From contig NC_056428.1 in NCBI RefSeq assembly GCF_905147365.1, positions 37,801,001 to 37,865,000 on the forward strand: a DNA stretch of 64,000 nt, given 5' to 3'. Below, piece after piece: positions 22,889 to 33,066 of this stretch. The DNA comes from Aricia agestis. Lineage: Eukaryota; Arthropoda; Insecta; Lepidoptera; Lycaenidae. Position numbers and translations under genes: made by a program. The first letter of the stretch is position 1, and each line of letters begins with the position of its first letter. The notes beneath the pieces were generated by a model. The model saw only the letters and a program-made list of their open reading frames with translations, was not told the origin of the DNA and did no database searches.

Positions 22889-24149
22889 GAAGTCACTTAT
22901 AAAGAAAAATGTCTGGGGGATTTATTTATAAACAGATTGTGGACCTACGTTATTTGATCGGATTACGTCAAGTGAATGTTTGTTGTGATCTATCAAGTGT
23001 CAGCTGGGCTTCACATAATTCGACCAAATCACTTGTCTTCCATAGATTTTTCCATAGACATAATATATACTGGATTTTTCTGATTGTTTGCAGTTATTGA
23101 TAAATTTTTCTTCGAAAATTACTACCATGGTGTGCTTGTGTGGTTTCTTATGATAGTTTTTTGCTTTCACCGAAATTCCTTCACGGTGTAAAACACGTAC
23201 ATTTTCCGGATAAAAATAACGAATATCCTTTTCCGGGACTCAAAATAAATAATAATATATCAGGCCGCAATGAGAGACATATTTAAATGATGATTAAAGT
23301 TTTTATAAAGAAATTGACAGATAATGTATGGGGTTTATGGCAAAATCTTCATTTAATTATATAACTCGACAGTTTAATATTCGTTTCTGAGTGCAGCATT
23401 TAGTGATACTGATAACGATGATTATGAAATTCAATCCTAAGGGATTATTCCGGACAGGGCTGAGTTATGGCGAATAGTCGATCTGCGCCGAGACTCGTTA
23501 CCGCACTAAGATTTTCGGTGCAATTTTGCAAGTAGGTCACTACGTTCTGTAATTAGGAGATTTTAACCTACTACATAACCTACTACAGTACCACTAATTT
23601 ACTGTTTGAATGCAATAGGCCTGTATACTGTTTTGTTCTTTATTCGATATAGTCTAGGCTAAAGTGCAAATAACTGTTCAGTCGTCAAATAAAAGTTATT
23701 TAAGATGATTGATTAAAATAGCATTTTGTAGAATGAACCAAAATAGTAGAATTATTTATAATTTCAAAGGGTTATTGCTGCCCCAAAAACTAGAGTTGCC
23801 CGACGTTCGTGTCTTTAAACCGTCTTTGTTGAAACTATTATGGCAGAAATATAGAAAAAAGGCGAACGGTTCAACACTAAACGAGCGAGGGTTTTCTGCT
23901 CTAGCGTAGGAAAAATACGCTGAAATATTGAATCGTGCACATCAAATTATTCAAAATGCGCCTTGCGGAAAAAGTAGAAGTAGCTAAGTAAATATGTCAC
24001 TACAGAATAAATTACAACGAGATACTACGTTCTACTATTTTTAAAGTATTTATTACTTAGCTTAGAATAATATAGGGTCAGAATTTATATCGATTTTCTG
24101 TGAATATAAAGCCTACGGTTTTGCCCGACTCAAGTGAAATTCATATCAG
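22889..24149. other. Mostly unassigned; small family A fragment
   Basis: A degraded family A piece lies at about 23195-23250 (acgtacattttccggataaa, then 'ttttccgggactcaaaa'). The segment 23300-23400 shares 'gacagataatgtatggggtt' and flanking words with 49920-49990. The frame at 23709-23909 shows no motif. Confidence 0.4.
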
Positions 24150-24438
24150 GACGACCTCTGTGGCTCAGTGGTGAGCGAGTTGGTAGCTCAAGCCGGGGGT
24201 CGCGGGTTCGAATCCCGCCGACGGAACAAAAAGTTTTCAATGTTCCCGGGTCTGGATGTGTACCTATTAAATATGTGTATGATATAATAAAAATCTTAAA
24301 TATATGTAGGGTATAAAAGTATTAAATATATTTCCGTTGTCTGGTACCTGTAACACAAGTCCTTTAGGTACTTAGCACGGGGCCAGACTGACGTGGTGTG
24401 AAGCATCCATAGATATTATTATTATTTATTATTATATC
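24150..24438 (+). mobile_element. tRNA-derived SINE, full-length copy
   Basis: The best + strand copy. It has an internal RNA polymerase III promoter: A box tggctcagtgg (24170-24180) and B box ggttcgaatcc within gcgggttcgaatcccgccga. A tRNA-unrelated body follows, with 'aaaagttttcaatgttcccg' and 'tacttagcacggggccagac', then an (ATT)n tail. The flanking word 'atatca' occurs on both sides (24143-24148 and 24434-24439), a possible target duplication. SINEs depend on a LINE for movement. There is no coding capacity. Confidence 0.9.
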
Positions 24439-24649
24439 ATATTGAACATGTTTGCCCACCCACGAAGACTTTTTAATAAATGTCATAATCCTAAGCCCGC
24501 CTTTGAATACTACCAAGTCTCGGTTAGTTTATTTCAAACTTGAGTGAGACTGGTCTCAAATATATGCTACGAATAGGAAATATTACAAAATGGTCGGAGC
24601 AGAGTGCGCTTATAACATATGCAGGAAATAACCCGGCCAAAATCTTGCA

Positions 24650-24712
24650 ACATGTTGCACACGTCATCTCAGAATGAAATCGAAAGACATGTTGCACACG
24701 TCATCTCAGAAT
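24650..24712. repeat. Local 37-bp-period direct repeat
   Basis: The 26-bp word starting acatgttgcacacgtcatct occurs at 24650-24675 and 24687-24712 without mismatch, a recent small duplication. Confidence 0.9.
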
Positions 24713-24879
24713 ATCGACAGAAGCGTTGTCAAACGTCGAACAAAACTTGTCTGTCTATGCTGGTAGCCTAGTGCTACTTCTAGCTTGAAAAAACTATCAA
24801 ACGAAGTTGAGTGGATATCAAAGCGCAACAATTTTTTACAACTATAGTCTGCTGTAGTGTAGCGCAAATGAGTCGTTTT

Positions 24880-25168
24880 TAAGGTTTCGTACCCATAGGG
24901 TAAAAACGGGACCCTATTACTAAGACTTCGATATCTGTCTGTCCGTCTGTCTGTCTCCATGCTGTATTTCAAAAACCGCTATAGCTAGATTTCTGAAATT
25001 TTCACAGATTGTGTATATCTGTTGACGCAATAACAACAAATGCTAAAAACAAAATAATTTTAATATATCAATTAATAAATAAATAAATAATTTTTTTTGT
25101 CTATTTTTGCTCTATACTGATGCGCAACAATTCGTGCGCGAGTCCGATTCGCACTTGGCCGATTATTT
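24880..25168 (-). repeat. 'CGGCCAAGTGCGAGT' dispersed repeat, minus strand
   Basis: Read on the minus strand it starts at the 'cggccaagtgcgaat' end (25150-25165) and runs to 'ggtacgaaacctta' near 24885, with the (CTGTC)n-rich stretch at 24933-24957. It is the shortest of the three clear copies. Confidence 0.75.
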
Positions 25169-25307
25169 ATACCGTTTAAGATAATAGACTGATTGGGTAT
25201 TACTTCCTCTCTTACGCTGCGGCAGTCTTCCTTTACCGTCTAAAGAAAGTTTCCCTCTTAAGCTTTCTTTGACTAATTTTTCCGTAGTTTCATATCAATC
25301 CATACTA

Positions 25308-25458
25308 ATATTATAAATGCGAAAGTGAGTATGTATATTTGTCTGTCTGTGGCTTTGAGTCTCGGGAAAGGACATAGGACTTTTTATCCCGGAAACATGT
25401 ATGGTACCCGCGCGATAAATGATTTTCAGCGCAAATGAGTTGCGGACGTCAATTAGTA
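25308..25458 (-). repeat. Family A repeat, minus strand
   Basis: Landmarks are 'catactaatattataaatgc', 'ctcgggaaaggacatagga' and 'ttgcggacgtcaattagtat'. It ends exactly where an arm of the fold-back family begins. Confidence 0.75.
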
Positions 25459-26125
25459 TAGATGAAGTTAGTGTTTAAACTAATAGAATTTTAAACGATT
25501 GCCTAGCAAACATTTTCTAAAACGCATTACCAATGCATTCGTATTAGCCATCGAAAAGCAATTACTGGATATTTTAGATATTGCTTGCGTTTTCAGTTAC
25601 GTAAAGAGCATAACGGGTGCGATTAAGAGGAGTCCACACCGCCCTTTTTTCCATACAAACGTTGTCCCCTGTTTCCTCCCTGGATAATGCTAGTAGAGTT
25701 ATAATTTTTTTCCTGAATATCTACGGCCACTAAAACAATGTCCCTATGTTTTCTTTTTCTTCATAATTTAATTATTAAATAAGATATGAACGTCCAAAAA
25801 CCCATAAAAATGGCCAGATTTTCCGCTGTGTTCAAACATCCAGAAAACAGATTTGGCTATACGAAAAAAATTAAAAAATAGGAACACAGCTCAAGCCTTT
25901 CTTTAATCTTTAATGAAAAAAGTACTTAAAATCGGTTAAGTTTTGTAGAAGGAATCAGGGGACAACGAATCCTTGATTTTCTGCAGTTGTCTCTATCGCG
26001 TTCTGCGGTATAGGCTTTAGGTAAGGGAGACTGCTATAGATATTACACGTACTTTTTTTTCATTTCTCTAGCCCCTGCTGTATCCTCTTAAGGATTTAGG
26101 GTACGGTACATTAATGTTTATTTTA
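25459..26125 (+). repeat. Fold-back arm, copy 1, split by a TTAA element
   Basis: The arm (gtgtttaaactaatagaatt ... gcataacgggtgcga) is closely related to 27505-27690 and, inverted, to 26931-27100. It is interrupted at TTAA (25623-25626) and resumes at 26088 with 'ggatttagggtacggtac'. Beyond the arm, 'taatacgaacacg...cataattgcgtttaaaat' also matches 29265-29310. Confidence 0.75.
25627..26087. mobile_element. 461-bp TTAA element
   Basis: Flanked by TTAA on both sides (25623-25626, 26088-26091). The ends are GAGGAGTCCACACC and, inverted, GAGGATACAGCAGGGG. The empty site is present in the sister arm at 27676-27684 (gcgattaagtattt), which has a single TTAA. The interior is non-coding ('aatcggttaagttttgtaga', 'aggggacaacgaatccttga'). 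TTAA targeting suggests the piggyBac superfamily. Confidence 0.8.
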
Positions 26126-26290
26126 ATACGAACACGTATTGTACCTACATAATTGCGTTTAAAATGTTATTTTTTGATTATTTTTCATATTCAACATGGG
26201 ATTAAAAATTTTAACTTCACCGAACGTATTGTGTTCGCAAAAATCAACTTATGTTTACTTGAAGTAACTTTTTTCTTTTGCTAACGTATA

Positions 26291-26545
26291 TTATACTAGC
26301 TTTTGCCCTCGGCTTTGCTCGCGTTAAGAAGTATTATTATATACAAACTTTTATCCCCTATTTTAACCCCTTGGGGGTGGAATTTATCAAAATCCTTTCT
26401 TAACGGATGCCTATACGTCATAACATCTACCTGCATGCCAAATTTCAGCCCGACCCGTCCAGTGGTTTGGGCTGTGCGTTGATAGATCACCATGTCAGTC
26501 GGTCAGTCGCCTTTGAGTTATAATTATATATAAGTATATAGATTA
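26291..26545 (+). repeat. 'CTAGCTTTTGCCC' dispersed repeat
   Basis: Starts actagcttttgccctcggct and includes 'ccttgggggtggaatttatc' and 'catgccaaatttcagcccga'. It is the same family as 41642-41888 (+) and 40166-40618 (-). Confidence 0.8.
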
Positions 26546-26930
26546 TTTTATACTATAGAACTAACTTTACCGTTGTAGTTCTCAAAACATAAAACAAAAA
26601 AATGTAGACAATTACTAGTTTGCTCTTCAGTGCCCAGTTTCGTCATTTTGATTATAATAGTCACAAATTTCAACTAACAATGGTACTACTAACCTTATTT
26701 ATTCGTTATTTTAATTTGTTCATGATTTGAACTTGGCAAAATTATTATTTAATATACGAAAGGTCCGCTGCAATAATAATGAATGGGTTTTTGAATTTAC
26801 ACCTGTTTCGTTGAGCGTTCTAGTCGTGTAGTCAAAATATTAAAAACGTATTTATCACGGAACTGCAAGCGATATTGCTTAGTTTCGAAATAAATTTTAT
26901 AAATATTATTTTAAGTGACATAATGGCATT

Positions 26931-27690
26931 AAATACTTAATCGCACCCGTTATGCTCATTACGTAACTGGAAACGCAAGTAATATCTAAAATATCCAGTA
27001 ATTGCTTTTCGATGGCTAATACGAATGCATTGGAAAATGTTTGCTAAGCAATCGTTTAAAATTCTATAAGTTTAAACACTAACCTCGTGTTTATTTTAGA
27101 CTAGACGACACCTAAATCGGTACTAAAATACTTGAGTCCCGGGAAAAGTTTTTAAATTGCGACAAAATGTGAGAAAATCGTTATGTAGTTTTGAAGAACT
27201 AAAACAAAATGAAGCCGCATTATTGTTGCATTGAAATACTAGAATCGTAGTACTGGGAGACACATGCATCGGTGCGGGAGACGTAGGGGACGAACCGGGA
27301 GACACAGGGGATGATCGCCGGCCGTAGGTCATCGCATCACAGTATATCATCGGTGACAGATGTCCGTGAAGCTGGGATATCGATGGGTTAAACACCGCTG
27401 AGTTACGATGGTCCGCCGGATGATGTCATGTGCCAAAGTAGGTACTATCAGAGAAGTTGATTCCTAGGCCGGACTCAAGTATTTTAGTATCATTTGGGTG
27501 CCATCTAGTCTAAAATAAAGACGAGGGTGTTTAAATTTATAGAATTTTAAACGATCGCTTAGCAAACATTTTCTAAAGCGCATTACCAATGCATTCGTAT
27601 TAGCTATTAAAAAGCTATCACTGGATATTTAAGATATTGCCTGCGTTTTTGTTACGTAATGAGCATAACAGTATGCGATTAAGTATTTAG
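26931..27690. mobile_element. 760-bp fold-back element with GC-rich core
   Basis: Inverted arms of about 215 bp: 26931-27143 (aaatacttaatcgcacccgt ... gtactaaaatacttgagtcc) and 27465-27690 (gactcaagtattttagtatc ... gcgattaagtattt). Divergence is roughly 10-15% by eye. The 320-bp centre is GC-rich and differs sharply in composition from the arms. Its left and right ends abut repeats already described, so the locus is a nested mosaic. Confidence 0.8.
27144..27395 (-). other. GC-rich core with coding-like frame
   Basis: On the minus strand the core reads VFNPSISQLHGHLSPMIYCD followed by AMTYGRRSSPVSPGSSPTSP and APMHVSPS, a Ser/Pro-rich composition typical of low-complexity regions of regulatory proteins. 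Three spaced 'gggagac' words mean the SP repeats could also be a DNA-level minisatellite. There is no donor or acceptor that I trust. It may be a captured host exon fragment or simply element sequence; I cannot identify a parent gene. Confidence 0.3.
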
Positions 27691-27769
27691 GGTACATTAA
27701 GGGTCATTCAGACTGCAACGCGACGCGTAGATGCATTTATTAATTAAAGGCCTATGGGGGATTTTGTAT

Positions 27770-28250
27770 GGACCCCGTCCCCACCCTTCAACAGTCATGG
27801 GATGCGTCTCGATTTGTTCACTGGGACCCAGAAAAGTCTTAAGTACCAGTGTCAGTTTCAAAATCAATGGGGTTTATTAAAAAAATAAACTTTTCTCCAA
27901 AAAAAAGGTGTTTATTTTTAAACAAAAAATCACTTTTTTCTACAAACAAAAAGCATAACAGGGTTCCGTAGTCAACAAGGAACCCTTATAGTTTCGGTCT
28001 GTCTGTCCGTCTGTGTGTCTATCTCTCTGTCCGCGGTTTACATACTATAGGGCCTACAAAGCTGTAATTCGGCATGTATGCATATTATCTTAATGATGGC
28101 GACAAAATGGTATATAAAATCTTTATTTTTTTTATGGTACCTCCCCATACACATCAAGTGGGGGTGATTTTTTTTTCCGCGTACATCCCATCGTGTAGGG
28201 TGTCGTTGGGTACGTTTTAAAAAAATATTATTCAGAGTATTCAAAGATCA
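27770..28250 (+). repeat. 'GGGTTCCGTAGTCAAC' dispersed repeat and surroundings
   Basis: The segment from agggttccgtagtcaacaag (27960) through the (CTGT)n/(GTCC) stretch to 'cacatcaagtgggggtgat' (28157) is a recognised lepidopteran repeat. The upstream part (27770-27955) is unassigned but lies within the same nested interval. Confidence 0.6.
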
Positions 28251-28581
28251 TTTTCCGATTTAGGGACTTGTGAAATATGAAGTTTTAAAGTGGAAAAAAT
28301 CGTTAGAGTCTACTCCAGTGTCCCCCCTTCCACTAGCTCAAATTGTTTTAGCTCAGGTTTCAGGCTCAGGTTTAGCTGATTAGCTCAGGTTGCTTCTGTG
28401 GAATATAAATGTGGATACGCACTGAGCTGGTTTTTAATTTCATGTACAAACAAATGACGATTTAATTGAAGGCAATAATATTAATATGATCTCCATATTT
28501 TAACACTATTTATTTGCACATTAAGGAAATGCGTATGTAAAAATGAAAAAATAAAATAAAAACAATATATTATTATAAACC

Positions 28582-28943
28582 TAAGGCCGCGTCACCATCA
28601 AACACGGCGCGGCATCGTCACCGTGCCACGATACGACGCCGCCACCGTGACACGTGACACGTGTTCCGACTTCCGGTGCCACGAATAGTGCGCCACCCCG
28701 TGGCCCATTTAGTTTGATTGAAATCTGACAATATTTCCACTACGCAACTTTGTTTGATAGGTATTTCACATGCTTCGTTTAAGTTTGGAACGCCATTTTT
28801 CGGAAGTTTCACCCTGAATAGGGGCGCGCGGTGCACCGTTCGCGTCACCGGGACACTGTGGGGCGTCGCACCGTGTCAGGGTGGCGGCGTCGTGTCATGG
28901 CACGATGACGACGCCGCGCCAAGTTTGATGGAATTGCACTGTA
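28582..28943. mobile_element. GC-rich fold-back MITE
   Basis: Left arm ggccgcgtcaccatcaaaca ... cgacgccgccaccgtg and right arm cagggtggcggcgtcgtgtc ... cgccgcgccaagtttgatgg are inverted copies. The repeated 'gtcaccgtg'/'cacggtg' words make overlapping frames on both strands look open, but they mirror each other and are not genes. It is nested inside the TAA-flanked MITE. Confidence 0.75.
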
Positions 28944-29200
28944 ACCCCAAGTATTTGACAGATGTCGCCATAGTAAAAAAATCTCTATTCTAGTAGATCT
29001 TTCGAATGACACCTGTTTCTGCTCTGTTGGTTGGTGGGGACGTTTCTTCTCATAGTCCTTTGTACTTAATTGATAGATTTCAATTGCGTGAGTCGTGACC
29101 GTGAGACATCTTGCGTTTGCAAGACGTCTCTCATATTTATGTCAAATCCATACAAATTTAGAAATGCATCTACGCGTTGCGTTATGATCTGAATTGACCC

Positions 29201-29330
29201 TAATGTTTCTATTCAAAGATTCAAAGATTTTATTTGCAAACTAAGTAATTAATATACAAACATTGTAATACGAACACTTGTACATAATTGCGTTTAAAAT
29301 ACACAAATTGTTGAATTTAATTGCTTACAA
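29201..29330 (+). repeat. Continuation of fold-back flank, copy 3
   Basis: After the MITE's right TAA, 'tgtttctattc' and 'taatacgaacacttgtacat' then 'aattgcgtttaaaat' resume the sequence seen uninterrupted at 26108-26170. Confidence 0.65.
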
Positions 29331-29410
29331 AATTATGTAATGTGGTCACCATCAAAATCCTACAGGGGGAGTCACAAAGACGACGCGAGATAATATATTA
29401 CCATTTTTAA

Positions 29411-29548
<138 letters not shown>

Positions 29549-29614
29549 AATTCTTGTAAGTCTCTCTAAAAATACTTTATCATAAAATGTATTAATCGAT
29601 TAATTTTACCTCTA

Positions 29615-29800
29615 TATTCAACATCATCATTGGCTTATCGCCGTTCACTATACTAAGTATCCATCCCAATCTCATCCAGCCTTCATCCATTCGCTGCCAA
29701 CTTCTTCAAATACTTGGACCAACAAGCCACACCACCTTCAGAGCTTTTGCCTAAACGTGGTCTTTAACACCTGTCTTATTGGCACTTACGAACTATAGTA
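29615..29800 (+). repeat. 'CATCATCATTGGCTTATCGCC' dispersed repeat
   Basis: The segment 'ggcttatcgccgttcactat ... cttcatccattcgctgccaa' and 'ttgcctaaacgtggtct' belongs to a known lepidopteran repeat type. No intact frame. Confidence 0.5.
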
Positions 29801-29867
29801 GAAATACGTGTACAGTATTGGCGACACTATGCTAACATGTTCTGCCGCCTATAGTTCCTGCAGGTTC

Positions 29868-30118
29868 CCTATAATAGAGAAATACGACGGGCTCTCAGAA
29901 AACCGGCGTGAAACAGCGCTTGCGCTATGTTTCGCCGAGTCAGTGAGTTTACTGGAGGTTCAATTCCCTACCCTTCCCTTCCCTATTCCATTCCTTACCT
30001 TCCCTACCCTGTAACCCTATTCTCTCTTAAAAGGCCGGCAATGCACCTGCAGCTCTTCTGATTTTGCGTGTGTCCATGGGCGACGGAAGTTGCTCCCTTA
30101 TTTATTTTAAAAAAATAG
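29868..30118 (+). mobile_element. SINE-like element with LINE-type 3' tail
   Basis: The body includes 'cggcgtgaaacagcgcttgc' and a CCTTCCCTACC-rich stretch. The 3' part (cttaaaaggccggcaatgca, 'ctgcagctcttctgatt', 'catgggcgacggaagttgct') is the same tail as the LINE at 16151-16348. It ends in A-rich DNA. A longer minus-strand copy lies at 49103-49450. Confidence 0.75.
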
Positions 30119-30755
30119 ATAGACTAGATTATAGATTAATTATTATTCAAACACCTGATTATGTTCAATACTTCTATTTATAACTTAATTAGATTTCATA
30201 GATCTCAAAAGGTCGAAAATATGAATAATTAACGAGTTATAATAAATCTTTGAATATTCGAAATGTAAATTATAACATTACACAGCTGCCTCAACGGAAA
30301 AGTGTTTTTTGTTAATGAACACGCCCCATAAATTACACATTTCAAGAAAAAGTGTAATTGAAACAAAATTAAACGCAAAACGAGTTTTGGGATCGGGGGC
30401 TTTCAATATAAATTTTAAAATAAGAAGTTGTAAAAGAAATTATCCCGAAGAATTCGTTGAAAAGTTTACGTTGGCGAAACGTAAAATAATATGCTTTCTG
30501 GTTGTATTTAAAAAAACAGAAAGTTAATCTTAATAACTTCACGGAACGTATTGTGTCCGAAAGAATCAACTTATATTTACTTGAAGTAACTTTTTTCTTT
30601 TCATAAAATCTTTTTAACTCTCAACTCTTTCTCTCAAGTATTTCTGTGCCTAATTTTGGCTAAGTCGGTTTAACGATTTAAGCGTGAAGTAGTAATAAAC
30701 AGAGATACGAGGCAGAGATAAATTTCGCAAGTCGCAACTAAAACACTTCTATACA
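30119..30755. other. Unassigned AT-rich DNA
   Basis: Opposed frames at 30309-30569 show no motif. 'cgtattgtgtccgaaagaat' near 30546 resembles 26226-26245, so an old repeat may be present. Confidence 0.35.
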
Positions 30756-31275
30756 TATTATAAAACAAAGTCGCTGTTTTTTTCCTCATGTCCCTTTGTT
30801 CCCTTTAACCTTTAAAACTACGCAACCGATTTTGATGCGGTTTTCTTTAATAGATAGAGTGATTCAAGATGAAGGTTATAGATATGATAACATTAATTAA
30901 ATAGTGCAGAAATACTGTTATTGTTGGGGTTTCTAATGTGATGTCCTAAATAATCACATTTTTTTCCGCTTACATTGCAAACGCAGGCTGAACCCTACGA
31001 GATTTATCAAAATAATGTATCAAGTATTGTCCACATTGAAAAGGTCTACAGAAAACTCGATGTCTATCTCTTATGGATATCCCACAATAACATTTTGTTG
31101 TCATTTTTTTTAACGACAAATAATGGCTAATTTTATAACTTATCCAATTAAATAACTTTTAAATACATTGTTGACTTAATGTCCCTTTACAGCATAATAT
31201 GATTTAAATGAATATTTAAATCATAATATGCTGTATCGAAGATATTATTACAGATTTAAAAATTGCGGGAAGTAG
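30756..31275 (+). repeat. 'TATTATAAAACAAAGTCGC' dispersed repeat
   Basis: Starts atattataaaacaaagtcgc, with 'aaactacgcaaccgattttg' and 'ttgcaaacgcaggctgaacc' as landmarks, a familiar lepidopteran repeat. It contains a perfect 21-bp hairpin at 31189-31234. Confidence 0.7.
31189..31234. repeat. Perfect 21-bp palindrome with 4-nt loop
   Basis: Arm acagcataatatgatttaaa(t), loop gaat, and an exactly complementary arm ending tcataatatgctgt. Confidence 0.95.
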
Positions 31276-31573
31276 GTTTTGCGGCGGTACCGACTAATGC
31301 GGGCCACGGGTAGTAATGATGAATACAAGTCAAAACTGCTGAATCGATTTTAATCATTTTTTCAGTGGCTATATACAGGGTGCAATTTGACCTTCCTGCC
31401 AAATTTGGATATATTGATCCTTGTTAAAAATAAAAATACACGTATTTCTTCTTTTATAATCACTCAGTGCTATAATTTTGAGAAATAGCCTCCGAAAGTT
31501 ATCCTACCAAACACCACAAAATATGGAAACATGCGCGGCCTGGCCCCGCCCCGCCCTTCCATTGACATTCTTG

Positions 31574-31745
31574 CAGTGACGGATTAAGACTACTTGATGC
31601 CCTAAGCAGTCCGTGCCTGTGGGCCCCCCTATCCGTATCTCAATTACTAGAATCTGTCTTTGAACCTTTACTCTTCTGGTCCCCCCTCAGACGTGATGCC
31701 CTAGGCAATTGCTTAATAATTTGATTAAGGGCTAATCCGTCACTG
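31574..31745. mobile_element. 172-bp hAT-type MITE with perfect 8-bp duplication
   Basis: The ends CAGTGACGGATTAAG and, inverted, CAGTGACGGATTAGC form the inverted repeats. The flanks are CATTCTTG at 31566-31573 and CATTCTTG at 31746-31753, an exact 8-bp target duplication as made by hAT transposases. The internal 'gatgccctaag'/'gatgccctagg' words are partly repeated. Confidence 0.9.
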
Positions 31746-32458
31746 CATTCTTGTTATTATCATAAGTTGCGAATTTTCCCTTCATACTTTGACGGGCGTA
31801 GGACCGTCAAATGTAAAGGACGTAGACAGGTATGTTTAGAATAAAATTAATTGATACACATCAAAAGAATGGAAAATTACAACTTTTTAATTACGAAAAA
31901 TAAGCACTTTAGAAATTTATAATAAAATATCTAAACCACATCCTTTGCAATTTGCATTTAGGCGTATTTAAAAAATTCAATCAACTTATGTATGTACACA
32001 GTGCAACTAATTAAAAATCAAAACAACCCACCTCTAATTCTTATTTACTTCCGTCTCGTCTACACTTAACATAGTTCAAACTGCAATCCGTTTTGCTCTA
32101 AGCAGAGTCTAGCGCGTTTTGCACATAGTCTTTAAGACTTTAAAAGTTTGTCAAGCATAACTTTGTCACTTTTAACCTCGTCAGAGGCATATATATCTTC
32201 GAGGCTGGCTAGGCGTGTGTGTTGCGAACTGCGAACTGTCCATAATCCGAGTCTTTGATTGTTTCGCGATTCAGATTCAGGGTACAGCTGCTGCATTCGA
32301 GAATCATCAATCAGCTGTTACGAAGACGAGGAAGACTTTCTTGCTCGTACAGTCTCTGGGTTCCGCGTAAACTTTTGCCACTCAAAATGTAGCTCCTCCA
32401 CCTATGCCTCCACATTTCATAACACTCGATCGTGGTTAGGGTACATTATAACAGACAC

Positions 32459-32680
32459 AAATTAAAGCGCGGGGTCCGGGTGGGCCGTGACAAACAAAAT
32501 ATTTACGTGTTAGCTATACAACTACGCGCGCGGTACCTACTAAACGGTCGCCGGTGGGCGGTGACCGGCGGGCCTCCCGCCTCTCACCCCGCGCGTCACC
32601 CTCGCTTTACCCCTACGCATAACCGGTCTTCCGACTGGTTCGGCGCGCCGCGCGACGACGGACTAGAGCGGTAATCGTAA
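32459..32680. other. GC-rich block of unknown nature
   Basis: Markedly GC-rich and CpG-rich (for example 'cgcgcggtacctactaaacg', 'gtgaccggcgggcctcccgc'). Short frames (32259-32465, 32432-32674) cross it but give no motif. Within a transposon it may be captured promoter-like or exon DNA. I see no core promoter elements I can defend. Confidence 0.35.
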
Positions 32681-33009
32681 TTATTATGAACTTATGAAGT
32701 GACCATTGTGCACCGAATTTTTTTGGGATAAAATATGTTGTTGTAAAAAATTGACACCCTATTTTTATTGGTTTAATGGACTCACCTAATGATACCTAAG
32801 CCCCAAAAAAAATTTGGCCCGTAGGTTTAATTGCACCCTGTATTTTATACCCGATGCGAAGCCGGGGCGGGTCGCTAGTTTTCTAATTAAATTTACACAG
32901 CAAATAACTACACAAGGTTTGCTTATTTTTATCTGGCATATTAGAAAAATGACGTGACAGACAAAGACAGTAGGTTATAGGACCTAGAATAATTATTCAC
33001 CACCTAAAT

Positions 33010-33066
33010 AATTGAAAGACTTTGAGGAAGGCCTTTGCCCAGCAGTGGGACAGCATAGGCTCTTAA
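33010..33066 (+). mobile_element. LINE fragment ('GCCTTTGCCCAGCAGTGGGAC')
   Basis: Contains gaggaaggcctttgcccagc followed by 'agtgggacagcataggct', a motif found at the coding 3' end of abundant lepidopteran LINEs. Only about 50 bp remain. Confidence 0.6.

Larger units (their letters stand above)
27701..29200. mobile_element. TAA-flanked MITE filled by later insertions
   Basis: Left end GGGTCATTCAGACTGCAACG and inverted right end GGGTCAATTCAGATCATAAC are flanked by TAA on both sides (27698-27700, 29201-29203). The compact relative at 50837-50989 is only 153 bp, so about 1.3 kb here is secondary insertion. The empty target is visible in sister copy 1 (gtacattaatgtttatttt, near 26108). TWA targets fit PIF/Harbinger-type elements. 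Confidence 0.75.
31374..32849. mobile_element. 1.5-kb 'ACAGGGTGCAATT' TIR element
   Basis: Left end atacagggtgcaatttgacc ... tgccaaattt and inverted right end atacagggtgcaattaaacc ... gggccaaattt match over about 35 bp with a few differences. The outer flanks (tttcagtggctat and tttatacccgatgcgaagcc) look like two parts of another repeat, so this element is itself an insertion. Inside are a hAT MITE (31574-31745) and a GC-rich block (32459-32680), but no transposase frame. Confidence 0.75.

Noticed and set aside
24170..24225. Possible functional tRNA gene
   Set aside because: A and B boxes are present, but no cloverleaf with a proper anticodon arm and acceptor stem is formed, and the body and tail are those of a SINE.
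28618..28993. Overlapping Arg/Thr-rich frames on both strands
   Set aside because: They mirror each other through the inverted arms of a GC-rich MITE.
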